Source: Hyphomicrobiales bacterium (GTDB lineage Bacteria; Pseudomonadota; Alphaproteobacteria; Rhizobiales; Aestuariivirgaceae). From it: a DNA stretch of 7,033 bases. The notes under the pieces were generated by a model. That model did no database searches, had not been told where the DNA came from, and saw nothing but the letters and a program-made list of their open reading frames with translations. Shown here one piece after another: positions 1-6,352 of this stretch. Position numbers and translations under genes: made by a program. The DNA lies in NCBI GenBank assembly GCA_020029455.1, contig JAIBJH010000142.1:1-7033 (forward strand), given 5' to 3'. The stretch's first letter is position 1. Each line of letters opens with the position of its first letter.

Positions 1-45
1 AGCGACTCCCACCCTTGATCCCTCCCCACAAGGGGGAGGGAAAAA
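1..45. repeat. GC-rich palindrome, probable dispersed intergenic repeat
   Basis: The plus strand holds CCCTCCCC (20-27), a 5-base loop and GGGGAGGG (33-40), a perfect 8-bp inverted repeat. A second, mutually exclusive pairing exists between CCCTTG (12-17) and CAAGGG (29-34). No T run follows the hairpin on either strand, so it is not a standard intrinsic terminator. Palindromes of this style (C-rich arm, short loop, G-rich arm, then A run) are common between genes in many alphaproteobacterial genomes; I recognise the style but could not count copies. It lies just past the last gene of the operon and may block exonucleases or help end transcription. The element may continue left of the window. 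Confidence 0.5.
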
Positions 46-64
46 GTGTGGTTGACCTCGTCAA
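41..64 (-). terminator. weak candidate terminator after the operon
   Basis: Three bases past the stop of the last gene, the minus strand reads TTGAC-GAG-GTCAA (64 to 52), a perfect 5-bp stem with a 3-base loop. CCACAC follows, then five T (45-41). The stem is short and AT-containing and the T run is displaced by six bases, so termination here would be weak alone. The GC-rich palindrome at 20-40 follows directly and could reinforce it. No better terminator for the operon is in the window. Confidence 0.3.
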
Positions 65-67
65 ATC

Positions 68-508
68 TCATACTTTGCGGCGGCTCTTCACTGTGATCAA
101 CCCAGCCAGAACGGCGGCGACCACGGCAATGGTCCAGGTGAAGCTGTGCATGTACCAGGGTCTGGCATTCAGCATGGCCTTGCCCATCACCGTATTGGGA
201 TCCGGCGGCTTCAGGAAGAACACACCATAGAGATAGGCAGCGAAGATCGCGACCAGCAAAACGATGCAGAAGATCATTGCCACCACCATGGCGACGGTCA
301 CAACCGAGCGCGCCGGAACACCCGGCTGCGCCAGGGGCAGGAGATTGTTGATGAGCCCGGCAATCACCACCAGCACCGCGCCAATCGTAAAGAGCGTGAT
401 GCTGAAGGGTTGGAAGATCATCACCAGCGCGACCACGCCAAGCCCGATGATGCTGTACTCAAGTTTGCGCGCGGTAACGGCAGACATGCCCGAAGTTTCT
501 TCGCTCAT
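68..508 (-). CDS. small four-helix membrane protein of the ABC importer operon
   Basis: The protein has 146 residues and no family I can name. Four hydrophobic stretches lie at about residues 17-35, 37-58, 68-98 and 121-141. The N-terminus (MSEETSG) is polar, and the C-terminus is basic (KSRRKV), which suggests it lies in the cytoplasm. A hydrophilic segment with PPDPN lies between helices 3 and 4. There is no signal peptide or catalytic motif. The start codon overlaps the stop of ATPase 2 by four bases (ATGA), so translation is probably coupled; no strong ribosome binding site is seen. Position as last gene of the importer operon suggests an accessory membrane subunit or an assembly or stability factor. 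The rhizobial glycerol importer also carries a small uncharacterised membrane protein (GlpU, DUF2160), but I cannot show homology. The CDS call is firm; the role is unknown. Confidence 0.85.
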   Translation of the reverse strand: MSEETSGMSAVTARKLEYSIIGLGVVALVMIFQPFSITLFTIGAVLVVIAGLINNLLPLAQPGVPARSVVTVAMVVAMIFCIVLLVAIFAAYLYGVFFLKPPDPNTVMGKAMLNARPWYMHSFTWTIAVVAAVLAGLITVKSRRKV

Positions 509-1593
509 GCCCGCACCGCCTTTCCACTCTCATCGAAGATGTGTGTCTGCGCCGGATCAGGCACGAGATGCAGCAACTCTCCGACCTTCACGCGCTTGTC
601 GCGGGTGACCACCACGCGAATGTCTCCGCCCGTAATCGTTCGGGCATGGATCAGCGTCTCGGCGCCCATGGGCTCAATGAGCTCGGCTTGAGCATCTATG
701 GTGTCTTTGGTGTCGCGCGATGCGACGGAGAAGGCGCGTGGCCGGATGCCGACTGTCACCTTTCCGGGCTTCAGGCTTGCAACTCCGGCATTGGCGCCGA
801 TGGTGACCTCTTGCTTGTCAAAGACAACCTTTGCTTTGCCATCGCCATAGCCCTTGAAGTTCGCCTCGATGAGATTCATCTGCGGCGTGCCGATGAAGCT
901 GGCGACGAATACATTGGCGGGCTTTGCAAACACCTCATGGGGGCTTCCCACCTGTTCGATGAGACCGTCACGCATGATGGCGATACGGTCCGCCATGGTA
1001 AGCGCTTCCAGCTGATCGTGGGTGACGATCACCGTCGCCTTGGAAAGGCCCGACAGAACTTCCTTGATCTGCCCGCGCATGGAATGACGAAGCTCGACGT
1101 CAAGCCGCGATAAGGGCTCGTCAAAGAGGAAGCAGTTGGGATCACGCACGATGGCGCGCGCCACGGCAACGCGCTGTTTTTCGCCTTCCGAAACTTGCCC
1201 GGGCAGGCGGTCCAGAACCGTGTCGAGGTGAAGGATCTTGGCGACCTTCATCACCCGCTTGTCCATCTCCTCCTTGGAGAGCTTTTCGTAGTGCAGCGGC
1301 ATGGCGATGTTTTGCCCAACGGAAAGCGCCGGGTAGAGCGCATAGAACTGGAACACCATGGCGATGTCGCGCTTTTGCGGCGAGAGTTCGTTCATGTTCT
1401 TGCCGGCAATGATCACGTCACCCGCGGTCACCCGCTCCAGCCCCGCGATCATGCGCAGCGTCGTGGTCTTGCCGCAGCCCGAGGGGCCGAGGAGGCAGAC
1501 GACTTCCCCGGCCGCCACCTTGAGGTCGGCGTCCTTCACGGCGGTGAAATCGCCGAACATCTTGGTGACTTTGCGTATTTCGATAGTGGACAT
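505..1593 (-). CDS. ABC importer ATPase 2, MalK-like, degenerate signature motif
   Basis: This 362-residue cytoplasmic ATPase would power carbohydrate uptake together with the two permeases. It has the MalK layout: a nucleotide-binding domain to about residue 235, then a C-terminal TOBE-type regulatory domain, and normal length for the family. Visible motifs are Walker A GPSGCGKTT (36-44), Q-loop Gln82, Walker B CFLFDEP with Asp158 and Glu159, D-loop SRLD (162-165; SNLD is usual) and H-loop His192 in VTHDQ. The ABC signature is VSEGE (134-138) instead of LSGGQ, so the second Ser/Gly pair is changed while the following KQRVA is kept. Walker and H-loop residues are intact, so this subunit's own ATP site should work if it pairs with the normal signature of ATPase 1. 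It starts 3 bp after the permease 2 stop with only a weak ribosome binding site, suggesting coupled translation. Its stop overlaps the next gene. Confidence 0.93.
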   Translation of the reverse strand: MSTIEIRKVTKMFGDFTAVKDADLKVAAGEVVCLLGPSGCGKTTTLRMIAGLERVTAGDVIIAGKNMNELSPQKRDIAMVFQFYALYPALSVGQNIAMPLHYEKLSKEEMDKRVMKVAKILHLDTVLDRLPGQVSEGEKQRVAVARAIVRDPNCFLFDEPLSRLDVELRHSMRGQIKEVLSGLSKATVIVTHDQLEALTMADRIAIMRDGLIEQVGSPHEVFAKPANVFVASFIGTPQMNLIEANFKGYGDGKAKVVFDKQEVTIGANAGVASLKPGKVTVGIRPRAFSVASRDTKDTIDAQAELIEPMGAETLIHARTITGGDIRVVVTRDKRVKVGELLHLVPDPAQTHIFDESGKAVRA

Positions 1594-1596
1594 GTA

Positions 1597-2541
1597 TCAG
1601 CGCTTCACGGTGCCGAAGGTCACGCCGCGCAGGAGATGGTTCTGCAGGAAGAAGGTGACCAGGAAGACGGGGATGAGGAACAAGGTTTCAATGGAGGCAA
1701 GCAGCGTCCAATCCGTGCCGCGCCCGCCGGACGAAACAGCCTGGTTCATGGCGACGGGAACAGTACGGGTATCGGCATTGGAGAGAAGCAGCGCAAAGAG
1801 GAACTCGTTCCAGGTGAGAATGAGACCGAAGACGAAAGTGGCGGCAAGTCCCGCCACCACCTGCGGCAAGCAGATCTTGAGAAAGACCTTGGCCTCGGAA
1901 GAGCCGTCGATACGCGCCGCATCTTCCACATCGGTCGAAAGCTCATCGAAGAAGCTTTTCATCATCCAGATTGTGAAGGCAAGGTTGAAGGCCGTGTAGA
2001 GCAGCGTGATGCCGAGATAGGAACCGGAAAGCCCGGTCACCCTGAACATCAAGATCACCGGAATGACGATGACGATCGCCGGCAACATGCGCGTGGTGAG
2101 AATGATGAAAAGATATGTGTCGTTGCCCTTCAGTGGATAGCGCGAGAAGCCATAGGCGGCGAAGGTACCGATGACGAGGGCAAGCAACACCGATACCGAT
2201 GATATGAAAATAAAAAAAAAAAAAAAGCGGTCAAAGCCTGTGGCCTCGGGGGAGCCGCCCGGCGTCATCACGCGTGAGAACACCGAACCGAAATTCTCAA
2301 GTGTCGGCGTGAACACATATTGGTCCGGGATGAGCCCAAAGAGGGAGGTTGGTGAAATCGTGGGTGGCACCGACAGCGCAAGATCCTGCGGCTTGATGGC
2401 GGTGAAAATGATGAAGAGGACTGGCAGGAAGTAGATGAAGCTGACTATGCCGACGAGAAGCGTGTGGCCCCAGCCTGCTTCCGTGACGCCGCTTGCCTTG
2501 CGGAAGCCCAGCCATTCCAAGATCGATGTGCTGTTCGCCAT
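1597..2541 (-). CDS. ABC importer permease 2, MalG-like
   Basis: This 314-residue inner-membrane protein is the second transmembrane subunit of the importer (binding-protein-dependent transport permease family, MalG type). A hydrophobic helix lies at about 27-48, and five more follow from about 107 to the C-terminus. The EAA loop that docks on the ATPase reads EDAARIDG (206-213), followed by FLKICLP: the conserved Gly213 is present, and the usual Glu just before the two Ala is Asp207. AAYGFSR (128-134) is the usual motif at the end of the second helix. Oddly, residues 106-110 are five Phe from an unbroken 15-T run, where relatives usually have an Asn-Ser or Asn-Thr pair in NS(L/I)-like sequence; the frame is intact. 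A ribosome binding site GGGAG lies about 8 bases before the ATG, and the gene begins 3 bp after permease 1. Function as a permease is confident; substrate unknown. Confidence 0.93.
   Translation of the reverse strand: MANSTSILEWLGFRKASGVTEAGWGHTLLVGIVSFIYFLPVLFIIFTAIKPQDLALSVPPTISPTSLFGLIPDQYVFTPTLENFGSVFSRVMTPGGSPEATGFDRFFFFFIFISSVSVLLALVIGTFAAYGFSRYPLKGNDTYLFIILTTRMLPAIVIVIPVILMFRVTGLSGSYLGITLLYTAFNLAFTIWMMKSFFDELSTDVEDAARIDGSSEAKVFLKICLPQVVAGLAATFVFGLILTWNEFLFALLLSNADTRTVPVAMNQAVSSGGRGTDWTLLASIETLFLIPVFLVTFFLQNHLLRGVTFGTVKR
2212..2226. repeat. 15-bp A/T homopolymer inside permease 2
   Basis: The plus strand has 15 uninterrupted A, followed to the left by T and AAAA, so 2207-2226 is A/T only within an otherwise GC-rich gene. 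On the coding strand it is five TTT codons for Phe106-110. Other Phe codons nearby are mostly TTC. Loss of one T would lead to a stop (TGA) about 30 codons on, truncating the protein near residue 136. A gain would also shift the frame. The length is an exact multiple of three. Confidence 0.95.
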
Positions 2542-2544
2542 GGC

Positions 2545-3606
2545 TCAGGCTCCCTGGTTCCGGCGGTTCGCCAGGTAAAGATAGAGGTTGGTGAGCACGA
2601 TCACCATGAAGAGAATGACATAGGAAAGCGCCGCGCCCTCGCTCGTCTTGTTCTGCTCATTGGCGATTTCGGCGATGAGATAGGCAATCGTCTTTGTATC
2701 CTGCCCGCCGCGGATCAGGATGTAGACCAGGTCATAGAGTTTGAAGGCCTCGATGGTGCGGAAGAGCAGCGCCAGCATCAGAAGCCCGCGGATATAGGGG
2801 AAGGTGATGGTCCAGAACTGCCGCCACTTGGAGACCCGGTCGATGGCCGCGGCCTCGTAGAGATATTTCGGCACGGAGACGAGCCCCGCCAGTACCAGAA
2901 GCATGACGAAGGGCGACCACATCCAGGCGTCGGCAAAAACGATTCCCGTCACGGCGCCCAGTTTGTTGTCCATCAGGATGAACTGCTCGCCAGTCACTTC
3001 GCCGATGGCATAGCTCAGGATGCCGAATGTCGGGTCATAATAGTATGTGAAGAACACGCCTGAGGCGACGACCGACAGCATCATGGGCGTCAGCACCAGG
3101 ATCAGCAAATATTTCCGCAAGGGAAACTGCTTGGCAAACAACATGGCCAGCAGGAAGCCCGCAATCATTTGCGCCGCAACCGTGCTGACAACGAACATGC
3201 CGGTATTGATCAGCGCATCCCAGTTTGCGGGGGCCGCGATGTCGTTGGTGAGAACCTTGATGTAGTTGTTGAGGCCGATGAAGCGGATGGTCTGCTGGTT
3301 GGACTGATAGGCGAAGAAGGAAAGTCCGAGTGACCACAGCAGCGGGAAAATGTTCATCACGAACAGCACCGCGATGGCGGGGGCGACCAGCAGGCCCCCA
3401 TAATACTTGCGGCGATAGGCATTGATGGCGAAGACAGCGGCAATCATCGCAGCCATGGCGCCGATCACCCAGAAGGATAGCGATGCAGGCAGCGCAAGCG
3501 CGGCAAGAATGGATATGGCCAGCCCCGCGAGGATCGCGAGCTTCCAATTACTGGCGTCAAATTCGAACATGGCTGGAGCGGGAAGATCCCGGACGGCGGT
3601 GTTCAT
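2545..3606 (-). CDS. ABC importer permease 1, MalF-like
   Basis: This 353-residue inner-membrane protein is the first transmembrane subunit, MalF/UgpA type. Two extra hydrophobic helices lie near the N-terminus (about 25-40 and 43-63), ahead of the core six that begin at about 72; UgpA-type subunits are usually nearer 290-300 residues, so about 50-60 residues are added. The EAA loop reads EAAAIDR (251-257), followed by FWTITFP: Glu251 and both Ala are normal, but the usually conserved Gly is Arg257 (codon 2836-2838). The start at 3606 has a G run (GGGGG) only three bases upstream, so the ribosome binding site is poor in spacing. The next in-frame Met13 has no better one. The gene follows the hairpin after the binding-protein gene, and ends 3 bp before permease 2. 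Type and role are confident; substrate is not determined. Confidence 0.93.
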   Translation of the reverse strand: MNTAVRDLPAPAMFEFDASNWKLAILAGLAISILAALALPASLSFWVIGAMAAMIAAVFAINAYRRKYYGGLLVAPAIAVLFVMNIFPLLWSLGLSFFAYQSNQQTIRFIGLNNYIKVLTNDIAAPANWDALINTGMFVVSTVAAQMIAGFLLAMLFAKQFPLRKYLLILVLTPMMLSVVASGVFFTYYYDPTFGILSYAIGEVTGEQFILMDNKLGAVTGIVFADAWMWSPFVMLLVLAGLVSVPKYLYEAAAIDRVSKWRQFWTITFPYIRGLLMLALLFRTIEAFKLYDLVYILIRGGQDTKTIAYLIAEIANEQNKTSEGAALSYVILFMVIVLTNLYLYLANRRNQGA

Positions 3607-3645
3607 AGGCCCCCAATACTGTCAGATAAGATAAAATGAAGAGGA

Positions 3646-3670
3646 GGGACGCGCCTTTCGGGCGCGTCCC
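3646..3670 (-). terminator. strong intergenic hairpin after the binding-protein gene
   Basis: GGGACGCGCC (3646-3655) and GGCGCGTCCC (3661-3670) form a perfect 10-bp GC-rich stem with a 5-base loop. It begins 10 bases after the stop of the solute-binding protein on the minus strand. The sequence that follows is pyrimidine-rich (TCCTCTTC, then TTTTATCTT) but lacks a clean T run. Such hairpins between a binding-protein gene and its permease genes are known in maltose-type operons: they protect the upstream mRNA from 3' exonucleases or cause partial termination, giving more binding protein than permease. Partial attenuation or mRNA stabilisation is the likely role here; the permease genes must still be read through. 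Confidence 0.7.
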
Positions 3671-3680
3671 CGATTTCATA

Positions 3681-5114
3681 CTACTCGATCAGGCCGACTT
3701 CCTTCAGCTTGTCCTGCTGGAACTTGGCGATGCTGTCGAGCGTGGTCTTGGCGTCCTGCTTGCCGGTGATGGCAAGGTCGAACTGGTCCTGCTGCTGGGT
3801 GAGCAGTTCGAAGAACTGCGGCACATGCCACACGTCCTTCTGCCAGTCGAGCGAAGGCGCCCAGGCGCGGTTCCAAGGACGGTAGCTCACGTACTTGGGA
3901 TCCTCATAGACCGCCTTGACTGCCGATTGGCCGCCAGCCTGCGCGAACTGGTGCTGGATGTCATTGGACAGCCACCACTTCACGAACTCAACCGCTTCCT
4001 TGATCTGGGAGTCGGTCGTCCAGGTCGTCAGCACGAAAGGTTGGCCACCGATGTTGGACCAGCGGATTATCTTGCCATCGGCCCCCATGGTTCCCGGCAT
4101 CAAGCCGAAGACCAGCTTGTCGGAGACCTTGGAGGACTTCGGATCAAGCGAGGCTTCGCCAAGGCCGATCCAGTCGATGTTCATGGCCACCTTGCCTTCG
4201 CGGAACAATTGGTCCGAGACGAAGATGTCCATGGTACCCGTCTTGGCGACAGGCGGCATGTACTCGATCAGGCTCAGGTACTTATCAAGGGCTGCAATCG
4301 CTTCCGGCGAATTCACGACGCCTTCGGCTTGGCCGGTCGGCGCCTTGGTTTCATCCCAGGTGTCGCCGCCCATCTGCCAGATGAAGCCGTTGATCTGCAT
4401 CGACGAGAAATCGTAGCCCTTGCCGGCCTGATAGGCGATTCCATAGAAATCGTCCTCGGCCGGAGCGCCCGCGAGCATGTCGCCCTTCTTGCGGCGGAAG
4501 AATTCGCCGACGTTCTTGAAGTCATCCCAGGTCATGGCGTCAAGCTCTTCGCCCGTGCAGGGCAGCTTCTTGCCGTACTTGGCCTGGAAGTTCTTCTGTT
4601 CCTCATCGTGGCAGACGATGTCCTTGCGGACGTAGTTCACCAGCACGTCGGGGAACTGCGGGAAGCCGTAGTAGTTCTCGGACTTGTGCGGATAGGTCGA
4701 GTAGGCGTTGAGTGGATTCGGATGGATGGTCTTGAAGGTCGCCAAGAAATCCGGGTCCGCTTCCAGAAGATCGTTGATCTTGCGGAAGTAGCCGCCTTCT
4801 ACGAAAGCGCCCAGCCACTGCGAGTCAGACACAATGAAGTTGTACTTCTGTTCGCCCGATGTCAGCGAAGCGTTGACGCGGGTGTAGAAGTCCGGCCATG
4901 GAATGAAATCCACGTCCAGCTTCACGGTGTTTCCGCTCTTCGGCTTGTACTGCTCGTCGAAGAACTTTTTCATGATGCGCGTTGGCGGCCAATCAGGCAC
5001 CGCCATCGTCAGTGTCACGTCTTCGGCGGAAGCGATTGTGGCGCCTCCCACCATCAGCGTCGCCGCAAAGCCTGCGGCTGTCGCCAACCCTTTCAGTTTC
5101 ATCATCACGGTCAT
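3681..5114 (-). CDS. periplasmic solute-binding protein, family 1 (carbohydrate type)
   Basis: This 477-residue protein should capture the substrate in the periplasm and deliver it to permeases 1 and 2. A Sec signal peptide is clear: basic MKLK start, hydrophobic core at about 9-23 and a likely cut after ASA (Ala30), leaving EDVTL as the mature N-terminus. No lipobox Cys is present, so it is soluble. The body fits SBP family 1: the early strand LTMAVPDWPP, a GYFRKINDLLE segment (108-118), FPQFPDVLVNYVRKD (151-165) and TWDDF (195-199). It is longer than MalE-like proteins. The mature protein has only two Cys, 168 and 186, 18 residues apart, and probably a disulfide. The first Met is chosen because GGGAGG (5125-5130) lies 10 bases upstream; Met4 and Met5 are less well placed. 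Aromatic-rich stretches (PDWPP, RPWNRAW) suit sugar stacking. The ligand cannot be read from sequence. Confidence 0.93.
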   Translation of the reverse strand: MTVMMKLKGLATAAGFAATLMVGGATIASAEDVTLTMAVPDWPPTRIMKKFFDEQYKPKSGNTVKLDVDFIPWPDFYTRVNASLTSGEQKYNFIVSDSQWLGAFVEGGYFRKINDLLEADPDFLATFKTIHPNPLNAYSTYPHKSENYYGFPQFPDVLVNYVRKDIVCHDEEQKNFQAKYGKKLPCTGEELDAMTWDDFKNVGEFFRRKKGDMLAGAPAEDDFYGIAYQAGKGYDFSSMQINGFIWQMGGDTWDETKAPTGQAEGVVNSPEAIAALDKYLSLIEYMPPVAKTGTMDIFVSDQLFREGKVAMNIDWIGLGEASLDPKSSKVSDKLVFGLMPGTMGADGKIIRWSNIGGQPFVLTTWTTDSQIKEAVEFVKWWLSNDIQHQFAQAGGQSAVKAVYEDPKYVSYRPWNRAWAPSLDWQKDVWHVPQFFELLTQQQDQFDLAITGKQDAKTTLDSIAKFQQDKLKEVGLIE

Positions 5115-5124
5115 CTTGAGGTTT

Positions 5125-5130
5125 CCTCCC
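5125..5130 (-). promoter_or_regulatory. ribosome binding site of the solute-binding protein gene
   Basis: The minus strand reads GGGAGG here, followed by A, in the 47-bp gap between ATPase 1 and the binding-protein gene. It is the best Shine-Dalgarno match in the operon, 10 bases from the ATG at 5114, and fixes the first Met as the start. A strong site suits the high expression expected of a binding protein. Confidence 0.75.
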
Positions 5131-5161
5131 TTGTTACCGGATTTCCTTCTGGCCCTTAGCG

Positions 5162-6241
5162 TCAGGCGATTGCCTGCCCGCTTGAAGCGCGGAAGATGTG
5201 GATCTTATTTGTATCGAATGTGATGCCGGTGTGATCGCCGGGCTTGAGGCCCTGCGCCTTGCTTTCAGGCAGCACGAGGCGCAGCGTCTCGCCGCCGCTT
5301 TCAACCGAAACGACGGTGACATCGCCAAGCGGTTCAAGCAGGTGAACGCGCGATTTGATGGCGCTCTTGGAGTTGCCCGCAAGCTCGATATCGCTGGGCC
5401 TGATGCCCATGAGCGCTTTCTCGCCCGATGCTGTTTTCAAATTCTGCTTGCCGGAGAATTTGCCAAGCGGTGTGTCGATGGACTTGCCGTCCTTGGAAAC
5501 TTTCGCCGCGATCATGTTCATGTGCGGTGCGCCGATCTTTCCAGCCACATAGGTATCTGCCGGATTCTCATAAAGCTCATCCGGCGTGCCACGCTGCACC
5601 ACCGCGCCATCGCGCATCACCGCAATCTCTTCGCCCATGGAGAGGGCTTCGAGTTCATCCGGCGTGGCATAGACGATGGTGAGTCCAAACTGCCGGTGCA
5701 GCCGCTTCAGCTCCGCACGCATGTCGTGGCGCAGCTTGGCGTCAAGATTGGTCAGCGGTTCATCGAGTAGCAAAATCTTCGGTCGGCGCACCAGCGAACG
5801 GCCTAGCGCCACGCGCTGCTGCTCACCGCCGGAGAGCGTGCCCGGCTTGCGGTCCACCTTGTGGGCGAGCTTCAGCATGGTGGCGGTTTCCATCACGCGC
5901 CGCTTGATCTCTTCCGAGACAATGCCTTCCTCGCGCAAGGGATAGGCAAAGTTCTCGAAAACAGAGAGATGCGGATAGAGCGCGAAAGATTGGAACACCA
6001 TGGAGACGCCGCGCCCCTTGATGGGCTCATGGGTCCAGTCCTTGCCGAAAATCTCAACCCGGCCCTGATCGGGAGGAACAAGCCCAGCGATGGTGCGCAG
6101 TGTCGTGGTCTTGCCGACGGAGCTTGGCCCGAACAAAACGAAGAAGCGGCCTTCAGCGACATTGAAGGACATGTTTTCGAGCGCCCGCACCCGGCCATAG
6201 GCCTTGCTCACTCCACTCAGGCGCAACGCATCGGAACTCAT
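5162..6241 (-). CDS. ABC importer ATPase 1, MalK-like, H-loop His replaced by Pro
   Basis: This 359-residue MalK-type ATPase has a nucleotide-binding domain to about residue 240 and a C-terminal TOBE-type domain. Motifs: Walker A GPSSVGKTT (38-46), where the usual fourth-position Gly is Ser41; Q-loop Gln84; signature LSGGE (136-140), normal for MalK relatives; Walker B ILLLDEP with Asp160 and Glu161; D-loop TNLD (164-167). The H-loop reads YATPDELEAL, with Pro194 (codon 5660-5662) in place of the switch His of the usual YVTHDQ. It therefore has a good signature but a weakened catalytic half, the reverse of ATPase 2. The two probably form a heterodimer; both are in the same operon, with only one permease pair and one binding protein. 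GGAGAGG lies 12 bases before the ATG, a rather long spacing. An ATG 11 bases upstream is out of frame. The CDS and family are firm; the heterodimer is inferred. Confidence 0.93.
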   Translation of the reverse strand: MSSDALRLSGVSKAYGRVRALENMSFNVAEGRFFVLFGPSSVGKTTTLRTIAGLVPPDQGRVEIFGKDWTHEPIKGRGVSMVFQSFALYPHLSVFENFAYPLREEGIVSEEIKRRVMETATMLKLAHKVDRKPGTLSGGEQQRVALGRSLVRRPKILLLDEPLTNLDAKLRHDMRAELKRLHRQFGLTIVYATPDELEALSMGEEIAVMRDGAVVQRGTPDELYENPADTYVAGKIGAPHMNMIAAKVSKDGKSIDTPLGKFSGKQNLKTASGEKALMGIRPSDIELAGNSKSAIKSRVHLLEPLGDVTVVSVESGGETLRLVLPESKAQGLKPGDHTGITFDTNKIHIFRASSGQAIA

Positions 6242-6274
6242 CTCTTCAACATTCCTCTCCGCGACAGGCAGGCA

Positions 6275-6315
6275 ACACTATCGCTGCTGCGGGCCGTTGC
6301 AAGTGAACAATGCAA
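6275..6315 (-). promoter_or_regulatory. inverted repeat and possible weak internal promoter
   Basis: The 111-bp gap between the dehydrogenase and ATPase 1 (6242-6352) is the longest in the window. It holds the inverted repeat TTGCA (6297-6301) / TGCAA (6311-6315) with a 9-base spacer, the size of a dimeric repressor site. On the minus strand TTGCAA (6302-6297), 16 bases, then TAGTGT (6280-6275) loosely resembles a sigma-70 promoter: 4 of 6 and 3 of 6 consensus bases. The repeat would overlap the -35 box. Both matches are weak and could be chance. Confidence 0.25.
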
Positions 6316-6352
6316 TCCCAAAACGCTGCTCTGCCCGATCTTTCGGCATGGC

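Noticed and set aside
541..1113. Plus-strand open frame of 190 codons opposite ATPase 2
   Set aside because: It is antisense to a clear MalK-like C-terminal half, with no family resemblance.
1195..2202. Plus-strand open frame of 335 codons opposite ATPase 2 and permease 2
   Set aside because: It spans two well-supported minus-strand genes and is very rich in Gly, His, Glu and Arg with no domain, typical of an antisense shadow.
1597..2541. Permease 2 as a pseudogene because of the homopolymer
   Set aside because: The 15-T run keeps the frame, and the protein is full length with EAA loop and C-terminus intact.
3636..5159. Plus-strand open frame of 507 codons opposite the solute-binding protein
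   Set aside because: The minus-strand gene has a signal peptide, ribosome binding site and family motifs. The plus frame has no recognisable domain and reflects codon bias of a GC-rich gene.
5163..5176. CAGGC-GATT-GCCTG hairpin over the ATPase 1 stop codon
   Set aside because: The stem is only 5 bp and there is no T run after it; it is probably incidental and the operon reads on into the binding-protein gene.
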